32,108 nucleotides of DNA from Gammaproteobacteria bacterium (lineage in GTDB: Bacteria > Pseudomonadota > Gammaproteobacteria > Pseudomonadales > Azotimanducaceae): contig JAUIED010000043.1 of assembly GCA_030428905.1 (NCBI GenBank), positions 1 to 32,108 of the forward strand, written 5' to 3'. Positions 26,279 through 32,108 of the stretch are shown here, one piece after another. Each line of letters opens with the position of its first letter. Position 1 is the stretch's first letter. Position numbers and translations under genes: made by a program. The notes under the pieces were generated by a model, which saw only the letters and a program-made list of their open reading frames with translations, made no database searches and was not told the DNA's origin.

Positions 26279-27372
26279 GTGTGGAAAACCGAGCCAACCC
26301 CAGCTATCTGACGCTGGCCCCTTACAAGCCGGGCAAGCCTGTGGACGAGCTTGCGCGGGAGCTTGGCATCAGCGACATCGTCAAGCTTGCCAGCAACGAA
26401 AACCCGCGCGGCCCGGGCGAGCGGGTGCGCGCCGCCATGCAGAACGCGTTCGGCGGCCTGTCGCGCTACCCGGACGGCAACGGCTTTCGTCTGAAGTCCG
26501 TGCTCGCCGAGCTGCACGGTGTGGACATGGCGCAGATCACCCTGGGGAATGGCTCCAACGACGTGCTCGACCTTGCGGCACGCGTGGCGCTCGAACCCGG
26601 CTTCGAGGCCATCGCCTCCGAGCACGCCTTCGTGGTGTATAGGCTGGCAACGGTGGGCTGCAACGGGCGCTTTGTTACTGTGCCGGCGAAAGCCTACGGC
26701 GCCGATCTCGACGGTTTTCTCGGCGCGGTCACGGAGAAGACCCGCATCGTTTTTCTGGCTAACCCCAACAACCCCACGGGCAACTGGGTGGATCGCGCAG
26801 CGCTCACCGCTTTTCTCGACGCGCTGCCGAGCCGCATCTGGGTGGTGCTCGATGAGGCCTACCGTGAGTTCGTGACCACGGCCACCTATCCGGATGGTAT
26901 CGATCTCATGCGGCGCTACCCGAACCTGGTGGTGACGCGCACGTTCTCCAAGATCCACGGCCTCGCGGGGCTTCGCGTGGGTTATTCGGTGAGCAGTGCG
27001 GAGTTTGCAGATCTGCTGAACCGCGCGCGCCAGCCGTTCAACGTCAACAGCCTGGCACTGGCGGCGGCGGAGGTGGCCGCCACGGATCAAGAGTTCGTGG
27101 CGACCTCCCGAGAAATCAACGATGCGGGTATGCAGCAGATTCTGCAGGGCATCGCGCCGTTGGATCTCGAGTACATCCCATCGCTCGGAAACTTCCTCGC
27201 CATCGATATGGGTAGAGACGCCATGGCGGTGTATCACGCGCTGCTGCAGCTTGGTGTCATCGTACGGCCCATTGCCGAGTACGGCTTGCCGAACCATCTG
27301 CGCGTAAGCATCGGTCTCGAACACGAGAACGCCCGCTTCCTGTCGGCCCTCCAGCAGGTACTTGGCGCATGA
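26275..27372 (+). CDS. hisC: Histidinol-phosphate/aromatic aminotransferase (HisC family)
   Basis: This PLP enzyme of 365 residues has S-N-E-N-P near 41-44, G-S-N-D, N-P-N-N-P-T-G (163-169), D-E-A-Y (193-196), and the PLP lysine Lys226 in T-F-S-K-I-H-G-L-A-G-L-R. HisC enzymes act in histidine synthesis, and many also transaminate aromatic keto acids. The position between pheA and tyrA, as for hisC2 in Pseudomonas, argues for an aromatic amino-acid role here. This is a contextual inference; sequence alone does not settle it. ATG 26275 overlaps the pheA stop, and the tyrA start overlaps its own stop by 4 bp. Confidence 0.92.
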   Translation: MSVENRANPSYLTLAPYKPGKPVDELARELGISDIVKLASNENPRGPGERVRAAMQNAFGGLSRYPDGNGFRLKSVLAELHGVDMAQITLGNGSNDVLDLAARVALEPGFEAIASEHAFVVYRLATVGCNGRFVTVPAKAYGADLDGFLGAVTEKTRIVFLANPNNPTGNWVDRAALTAFLDALPSRIWVVLDEAYREFVTTATYPDGIDLMRRYPNLVVTRTFSKIHGLAGLRVGYSVSSAEFADLLNRARQPFNVNSLALAAAEVAATDQEFVATSREINDAGMQQILQGIAPLDLEYIPSLGNFLAIDMGRDAMAVYHALLQLGVIVRPIAEYGLPNHLRVSIGLEHENARFLSALQQVLGA

Positions 27373-28184
27373 AAATCGCCGTAGTGGGCACGGGCCTCCT
27401 CGGTGGCGCCGTGGCCCGCGCGGCGCGTCAGCAGGGTGTGGCGACGGAGATCATCGGAATCGAACCCGATGCCGGACACGCGCGCCTGGCGCTGGAACAC
27501 GCCGTGGTGGACCGCATCGAGGCTGAGGTGCCCGACGACGCATCGCTGGTGGTGTTGTGCTGTCCGAGCGACCGCGTTGCCGAATGGGCGCAGCGGCTCG
27601 AAGCGCACCCGGCACCGGTGTGCGATGTGGGCAGCGTCAAAGCCCCCATCGTCGATCATCTGCGCGCACGCATGGGCGGCCGCTTTCCTGCGCGTTTTGT
27701 CCCTTGTCATCCTATCGCCGGGTCGGAGAAGTCCGGTCCGGCGCACGCGCCGAGCGACCTGTTTCGCGGGCGCATCATCGTTCTCACGCCGGTGGCTGAG
27801 AGCGATGCCGATGCGGTGGAAACCGTGCGCGCCTTCTGGGCCGCGCTCGGCGGCGAAGTGATTCGCCTGGATGCGGACAACCACGACCGGGTGCTTGCCG
27901 TTACCAGCCATCTGCCGCACTACCTCGCCTATGCTTTCATGCTGCAGGTCGAAGAGGAAGACCTGCCGCTGTCTGGCGGCGGTTTCAGCGACTTCACCCG
28001 CATCGCCGCCGCCAACCCGGACATGTGGTGGCGTATCTTCAAGATGAACCGGGAAGCGCTGCTCGCCGGTCTCGACGGTTTCGAAGCCAACCTGCGACTG
28101 CTGCGCCAGGCACTCGAAGCCGATGACGACGAACGTGGGCTGGCGCTGCTTCGGCAGGCGGCAAAGCGAAGGAGCCAGCTATGA
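27369..28184 (+). CDS. tyrA: Prephenate/arogenate dehydrogenase, single-domain TyrA
   Basis: The 271-residue protein catalyses NAD(P)-dependent oxidative decarboxylation on the tyrosine branch. It has V-V-G-T-G-L-L-G-G (dinucleotide-binding), the catalytic H-P-I-A-G-S-E around 114-120 and the S-H-L-P-H-Y segment. The C-terminal helices contain F-S-D-F-T-R-I-A-A-A-N-P-x-M-W-W. Unlike Pseudomonas, where tyrA is fused to aroA, there is no AroA domain, and aroA does not follow either. No ACT domain is seen. Its ATG overlaps the hisC stop, and the GST gene's ATG overlaps its TGA at 28181-28184. Confidence 0.93.
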   Translation: MKIAVVGTGLLGGAVARAARQQGVATEIIGIEPDAGHARLALEHAVVDRIEAEVPDDASLVVLCCPSDRVAEWAQRLEAHPAPVCDVGSVKAPIVDHLRARMGGRFPARFVPCHPIAGSEKSGPAHAPSDLFRGRIIVLTPVAESDADAVETVRAFWAALGGEVIRLDADNHDRVLAVTSHLPHYLAYAFMLQVEEEDLPLSGGGFSDFTRIAAANPDMWWRIFKMNREALLAGLDGFEANLRLLRQALEADDDERGLALLRQAAKRRSQL

Positions 28185-28969
28185 CGGAGGTCACCGTTCT
28201 CGAACATCCCCTGTCGCCCTATGCGCAGAAGGTGAAGCTCGCGTTGATGTTCAAAGGCGTAGCGTTCGATGTGTTGCAGCCGGCGATCGGTGCCGATTTG
28301 GCGCAGTTCCTGTCGGCGAGTCCGCGCGGGGAGGTGCCGGTTCTGCGCCATGGCGCCCTGGCCCTGTACGACTCCGCTGTGATCGGTGCCTATATAGAGG
28401 AACGCTGGCCGATGCCGTCGTTGCTGCCGGATACGCCGGAACGGCGGGCGCGCCTGCGGTTGCTCGAAGATGCCATGGACACCCACTTTGAGGGCAACAC
28501 CTGGGGGCTCGGCGAAGTGCTGATATTCGGCCGCGCCGAAGGCGAGCAGGCTGCAGCGATGGTGGCTTACGCCCGTGCGCAGATCGCTGGCTGGTACGGC
28601 TGGCTCGAAGCACAGCTCGCCGCACCCTGGTTCAGTGGCGATGCCTACGGCTGGGGTGACATTTGTGTGGTTCCGTTTGTCAACGGTGCTGCCCGCTTCG
28701 ACATTCTGCCGTCGCCCGGCTCCCGTTTGGCAGCCTGGCTGGAATTGGTCAACGCGCGAGGCGACGTGGCGCAGGTCACCCGTGCGGCCCAGGCCGCGGA
28801 ACTGCAGCCGGAATTGATGCAGGCCGCGCTGCGCAATGGGTTCAAGCGCGAGTACCGCGATCACCGCCTGGAGTGGATGGTGCGAGCCGGTGGGCTGGAC
28901 GTGGTCGCGGGCGGGCTTGCAGACGACAATATTCGCTTCAACGAACCTTTTTCCACTGTCCGGGGCTAA
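28181..28969 (+). CDS. Glutathione S-transferase family protein 1
   Basis: The 262-residue protein has an N-terminal thioredoxin-like GST domain (about 1-80: S-P-Y-A-Q-K-V-K, the cis-Pro segment E-V-P-V-L, and the glutathione-binding D-S-A-V-I). A helical C-terminal domain follows and is somewhat longer than in standard GSTs, ending in an R-x-x-Y-R-D-H-R-L-E-W tail. The catalytic-position residue is Ser11 or Tyr13 of S-P-Y, not a cysteine. The substrate is unknown. It starts with an ATGA overlap on tyrA and is followed by a second GST after two bases, suggesting an accessory extension of the aromatic operon. Confidence 0.85.
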   Translation: MTEVTVLEHPLSPYAQKVKLALMFKGVAFDVLQPAIGADLAQFLSASPRGEVPVLRHGALALYDSAVIGAYIEERWPMPSLLPDTPERRARLRLLEDAMDTHFEGNTWGLGEVLIFGRAEGEQAAAMVAYARAQIAGWYGWLEAQLAAPWFSGDAYGWGDICVVPFVNGAARFDILPSPGSRLAAWLELVNARGDVAQVTRAAQAAELQPELMQAALRNGFKREYRDHRLEWMVRAGGLDVVAGGLADDNIRFNEPFSTVRG

Positions 28970-28971
28970 CG

Positions 28972-29865
28972 ATGAAACCTGTTCTTCACCACTATCCACC
29001 GAGCCTTTTCTCCGAAAAAATCCGCGCGCTGTTCGGTTATCTGGGTCTGTCCTGGCAGTCGGTAATGATCCCGCCCATCATGCCGAGGCCCCATCTGATG
29101 CCGCTGTCCGGCGGCTACCGGAAGACGCCCATCATGCAGATCGGCGCCAACGTCTACTGCGACACCGAGATCATCGCCAGAAAGCTCGCCGAGCTCGCTG
29201 GCGATGACACGCTGTATGCCCATGGATTCGCTGCCAACCGCGTTGCCCGATGGGCAGACACTGAGCTCTTTCGCACGGTGGTGGCGCTGAACTTCCGGCC
29301 GGAAGCACTCACCGCGCAGATGCAGCAGATGAGCGCGGCGGATATCGAGGCATTCCAGAAAGACCGAGCCGAGCTCTCCGGCGGTGCGCCCATCGTCGGT
29401 AGCGATCCGGCCTCGGCGGAGGCCTACTTCAAAGCGCTGCTGGCGGATCTCGAAGGCTCGCTGGGCGCAGGCTTTCTCTTTGGTGCAGCGCCCTGCATCG
29501 CGGACTTCAGCCTCTACCACTGCCTGTGGTTTGTGGCAGGCAACCAGGCCAACGCCATGCTGCTCGACGGTTATCCGGCGGTACTCGACTACATGCAGCG
29601 TATTGCCGCGTTCGGCCACGGGTCGGTGGAAGAAATCAGCGCGGAACGTGCGCTCGCGATCGGTACTGAAGCGCAGCCGCTGCGGCCGGAGGGCAGTACC
29701 CCTGGAGCGGCGGTGGCGGTATCGGCCAACGACTACGGGCGCAACCCCATCGAAGGGCGTCTGCTTCTGCACACGGACCACGAGATTGTCATCGAACGCG
29801 ACGACGCGACCGCCGGACGTATCATCGTGCACTTCCCGAACTCCGGCTTCGAGGTACACACGTGA
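28972..29865 (+). CDS. Glutathione S-transferase family protein 2 with C-terminal beta extension
   Basis: The 297-residue protein has an N-terminal GST-like domain (F-S-E-K-I-R-A-L-F, K-T-P-I-M-Q, C-D-T-E-I-I). The helical GST C-domain reaches about residue 215 (A-D-F-S-L-Y-H-C-L-W-F). Beyond it is a segment of about 75 residues ending in a strand-rich part (A-V-A-V-S-A-N-D-Y-G-R-N-P-I-E-G-R-L...R-I-I-V-H-F-P), which ordinary GSTs lack. It begins two bases after GST 1 and ends one base into the VOC start (TGATG). The first gene is not a close copy, so the pair may be heteromeric or act on different substrates. Confidence 0.82.
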   Translation: MKPVLHHYPPSLFSEKIRALFGYLGLSWQSVMIPPIMPRPHLMPLSGGYRKTPIMQIGANVYCDTEIIARKLAELAGDDTLYAHGFAANRVARWADTELFRTVVALNFRPEALTAQMQQMSAADIEAFQKDRAELSGGAPIVGSDPASAEAYFKALLADLEGSLGAGFLFGAAPCIADFSLYHCLWFVAGNQANAMLLDGYPAVLDYMQRIAAFGHGSVEEISAERALAIGTEAQPLRPEGSTPGAAVAVSANDYGRNPIEGRLLLHTDHEIVIERDDATAGRIIVHFPNSGFEVHT

Positions 29866-30221
29866 TGAGTGGAAAGATTGCTTGGATCGATCTCACAGTG
29901 GACGCCGCAGAAGACGTAAAGGCGTTTTATGAAAGCGTGCTCGGTTGGCGCGCTGAGCCTGTGAGCATGGGCAGCTATGACGACTTCAACATGTTTGCGA
30001 AAGGGTCGGACGACCCGATGGCAGGCGTGTGTCACGCACGCGGTGAAAATGCGGACATCCCGCCGCAGTGGATGCTGTATGTCACTGTAGATGATCTGGA
30101 AGCTGCAATGCGGGCTTGTGAAGCAGGTGGTGGTCGCATCCTCCGGGCACCGCAAGTAGGTGGACGCAGCTGCATCATCGAAGATCCTGCCGGTGCGGTG
30201 CTCACGCTGTACAGGAGCTGA
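29865..30221 (+). CDS. VOC-family (glyoxalase/bleomycin-resistance fold) protein
   Basis: The 118-residue protein begins K-I-A-W-I-D-L-T-V and has the beta-alpha-beta-beta-beta layout of one VOC monomer: V-K-A-F-Y-E-S-V-L-G-W, then Y-V-T-V-D-D-L and E-D-P-A-G-A-V-L-T-L-Y at the end. A dimer of such monomers usually makes the metal site. Metal ligands cannot be assigned safely by eye. ATG 29865 overlaps the GST 2 stop by one base; an in-frame GTG at 29862 would add one residue. It lies between GST and acyl-CoA ligase genes, so a lyase, epoxide-opening or dioxygenase-like role in the same pathway is possible. Confidence 0.87.
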   Translation: MSGKIAWIDLTVDAAEDVKAFYESVLGWRAEPVSMGSYDDFNMFAKGSDDPMAGVCHARGENADIPPQWMLYVTVDDLEAAMRACEAGGGRILRAPQVGGRSCIIEDPAGAVLTLYRS

Positions 30222-30224
30222 TGC

Positions 30225-31775
30225 ATGTACCCAGGAAAGTGTGCGAGTCAGCATCCGAATCGACCGGCGGTGATCATGGCCGGCAGCGGCCAGGTAATCA
30301 CCTATGCCGAGTTCGAAGCGCAGGCCAATCAGCTCGCCCACTGGTTACGCCAGGAAGGGCTTGCGCCCCGAGACCACTTCGCCATCTTCATGGAGAACAA
30401 CGCGGAGTACCTGCCGTGCTGCGCGGCGGGCGAGCGCAGCGGCCTGTACTACACCTGTGTGAATTCCTATCTGCAGGCGGATGAGCTCGCCTACATTCTC
30501 GACAACAGCGAGTCGCGCGTGCTCATCACGTCGGCGGAAAAGCTGCCGGTCGCGCAGGCTGCGATGGCACAGGTGCCGGGCGTCACCCGTTGCCTGGTGG
30601 TAGGCGGCGACGGTCCTGATGCAGCGCTGTTCGCGGATCTGCACACGGCGCTTGCCGACCAGCCCATCACGCCTATTGAAGACGAGTGCCTCGGCACGTC
30701 CATGCTCTACTCATCCGGCACTACCGGCCGCCCCAAAGGCATTCTGCGGCCGCTGCCGGATGCGCTACCCAGCGAGCCGCTGCCGCTCTACACGTTTCTG
30801 CTGGGCATCTGGAAGTACCGCGAAGACATGGTGTATCTCTCGCCGGCGCCCCTGTACCACTCGGCACCCCAGGCTGCTACGGGCCTGACCCTGCGCATGG
30901 GCGGCACCGTCATCGTCATGGAGCGGTTCGATCCCGAGCGTTATCTCGAACTCGTGGGTGAGCATGGTGTGACGCACAGCCAGCTCGTGCCCACCATGTT
31001 TTCACGCATGCTCAAACTGCCCCAGACGCAGCGCCGTGGCTACGATCTGTCGAGCCTCGAAGCGGTGGTGCACGCAGCGGCGCCCTGTCCGGTGCAGGTC
31101 AAGCAGCAGATGATCGACTGGTGGGGGCCGATCATCACCGAGTACTACGGCGCGACGGAAGGGTTGGGTTTTGCCGTGTGCGACAGCGAAGAGTGGCTGG
31201 CACACCCGGGAACCGTGGGCAGGGTCGTGCTCGGCACGCTGCACGTGCTCGACGAAGCCGGCCAGGAGCTGCCGGAAGGTGAGCCGGGTGAGCTTTGGTT
31301 CGAGACGGCGACCGAGTTCTCCTACTTCAACAATCCGGAGAAGACACGTGAATCCACGTCCGCCGACGGCCGCATGAGCACGGTGGGCGACGTCGGCTAT
31401 GTGAAGGACGGCTATCTGTTTCTCACCGACCGCTCCACGTTCATGATCATTTCCGGCGGGGTGAACATCTATCCCCAGGAAACCGAAGACCTGCTTATCA
31501 CCCACCCGATGGTGATGGATGCGGCGGTGTTTGGCGTGCCCAACGAAGACCTCGGCGAGGAGGTGAAAGCGGTGGTGCAGCTCATGGACGGTGTGCCGCA
31601 GAGCGAGGACACGGCGGCTGCTCTGCTCGCGTTCTGCCGCGAGCATCTGGCCCGCCACAAGTGCCCGCGCTCCATCGACTTCGAGGCGCAGCTGCCACGG
31701 TTGCCCACCGGCAAGCTCTACAAGCGGTTGCTCAAAGACCGATATTGGGCGGACCACGCTTCGCGGATTCTCTAA
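30225..31775 (+). CDS. AMP-dependent acyl-CoA ligase
   Basis: The enzyme activates a carboxylic acid to acyl-AMP and then to its CoA thioester. All core motifs of the ANL superfamily are present in 516 residues: the P-loop Y-S-S-G-T-T-G-R-P-K-G (about 161-171), Y-Y-G-A-T-E-G (about 306-312), the G-D-V-G-Y hinge area, G-G-V-N-I-Y-P-Q-E, and the C-terminal catalytic lysine in P-T-G-K-L-Y-K-R. The substrate is not predictable from this reading. The start ATG at 30225 has AGGAG at good spacing, three bases after the VOC stop. An aldehyde dehydrogenase follows 38 bp downstream, so both could feed acyl-CoA. Confidence 0.93.
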   Translation: MYPGKCASQHPNRPAVIMAGSGQVITYAEFEAQANQLAHWLRQEGLAPRDHFAIFMENNAEYLPCCAAGERSGLYYTCVNSYLQADELAYILDNSESRVLITSAEKLPVAQAAMAQVPGVTRCLVVGGDGPDAALFADLHTALADQPITPIEDECLGTSMLYSSGTTGRPKGILRPLPDALPSEPLPLYTFLLGIWKYREDMVYLSPAPLYHSAPQAATGLTLRMGGTVIVMERFDPERYLELVGEHGVTHSQLVPTMFSRMLKLPQTQRRGYDLSSLEAVVHAAAPCPVQVKQQMIDWWGPIITEYYGATEGLGFAVCDSEEWLAHPGTVGRVVLGTLHVLDEAGQELPEGEPGELWFETATEFSYFNNPEKTRESTSADGRMSTVGDVGYVKDGYLFLTDRSTFMIISGGVNIYPQETEDLLITHPMVMDAAVFGVPNEDLGEEVKAVVQLMDGVPQSEDTAAALLAFCREHLARHKCPRSIDFEAQLPRLPTGKLYKRLLKDRYWADHASRIL

Positions 31776-31813
31776 AGCGTGCAACACCTACAAGACCAGC
31801 AGCAGGAGTACCG

Positions 31814-32108
31814 ATGAGCACAGAAGCGGCCATCGTCGAAGAATTGATGCAACGGGCGCGCGCCGCCATGGGGGCACTCGCCGGCGCTGATCAGGCGCGC
31901 ATTGATGATGCGGTGACAGCCATTGCCTGGTCGTTGTACCGGCCGGACACAGCGCGCCGCTTGGCGGAGCAGGCCGTGGCTGACACGGGGCTTGGCAACG
32001 CAGACGACAAAGTGGTGAAAAACCAGCGCAAAACCTTCGGCGCGCTGCGCGATCTTCTGCGCGTGCGCACAGTGGGGGTCATCGAAGACGATCCTGTGCG
32101 TGGCATCG
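31814..32108 (+). CDS. Aldehyde dehydrogenase, probably CoA-acylating type (3' partial)
   Basis: The ATG at 31814 has AGGAG (31803-31807) six bases upstream. The open frame continues past the right edge with 98 codons visible. The visible part has V-A-D-T-G-L-G-N-A-D-D-K-V-V-K-N and T-V-G-V-I-E-D-D-P. This is the N-terminal pattern of acetaldehyde/sulfoacetaldehyde-type aldehyde dehydrogenases that form acyl-CoA. The catalytic cysteine and NAD-binding motifs lie outside the window, so substrate and CoA use are inferred. It is the last visible gene of the run with the acyl-CoA ligase. Confidence 0.75.
   Translation, partial: MSTEAAIVEELMQRARAAMGALAGADQARIDDAVTAIAWSLYRPDTARRLAEQAVADTGLGNADDKVVKNQRKTFGALRDLLRVRTVGVIEDDPVRGI

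Overview
The window looks like chromosomal DNA from a GC-rich gammaproteobacterium. The gene order yciO-trpS-scpA-scpB-rluB, the order yciK-ubiG-mtaD...gyrA-serC-pheA-hisC-tyrA, and the proteins YciB, YciO, YciK and RluB are all typical of the Pseudomonas side of the class. The exact genus cannot be read from the sequence. No rRNA, tRNA, prophage, insertion sequence with a transposase, or CRISPR array was seen. No gene-free stretch exceeds about 300 bases.

Layout. (1) 1-3345: two tandem, related exported proteins built from a cysteine-pair beta module (two copies each) and a C-terminal fibronectin-III-like domain; the second is a lipoprotein and ends at a strong terminator. (2) 3354-5539, minus strand: argS and, just upstream and overlapping it, a membrane-anchored cold-shock-domain protein. 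(3) 5611-5759: a compact non-coding element with imperfect terminal inverted repeats and internal hairpins, probably a MITE-like repeat. (4) 5756-9805, minus strand: exported cyclophilin, gdhA, pdxJ, a YgiM-like SH3 membrane protein, yciB. (5) 9909-14326, plus strand: yciO, trpS, scpA, scpB, rluB. (6) 14320-16248: a degenerate GGDEF protein (minus) divergent from an SdpR/SdpI-type regulator-membrane protein pair whose promoter carries a perfect 24-bp palindrome. (7) 16214-21458: yciK-ubiG-mtaD (minus), then a DUF2855 protein (plus) convergent with an exported DUF1214 protein (minus). (8) 21527-32108, plus strand: gyrA, serC, pheA, hisC and tyrA, mostly joined by 4-bp ATGA overlaps, running without a break into two GST-like genes, a VOC protein, an AMP-dependent acyl-CoA ligase, and the start of an aldehyde dehydrogenase.

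How the genes work together. Most are core genes: two aminoacyl-tRNA synthetases, chromosome segregation (ScpAB), 23S rRNA modification (RluB), DNA gyrase, amino-acid synthesis (GdhA, SerC, PheA, HisC, TyrA), and the cofactors PLP (PdxJ; SerC also supplies the PLP pathway) and ubiquinone (UbiG). The accessory parts most worth attention are the paired modular surface proteins, the SdpRI unit, the terminal-repeat element, and the GST/VOC/acyl-CoA ligase/aldehyde dehydrogenase tail attached to the aromatic amino-acid operon. That tail suggests a small, uncharacterised pathway for an electrophilic or aldehyde substrate. All functions are inferred from reading motifs and remembered families; no database search was run.
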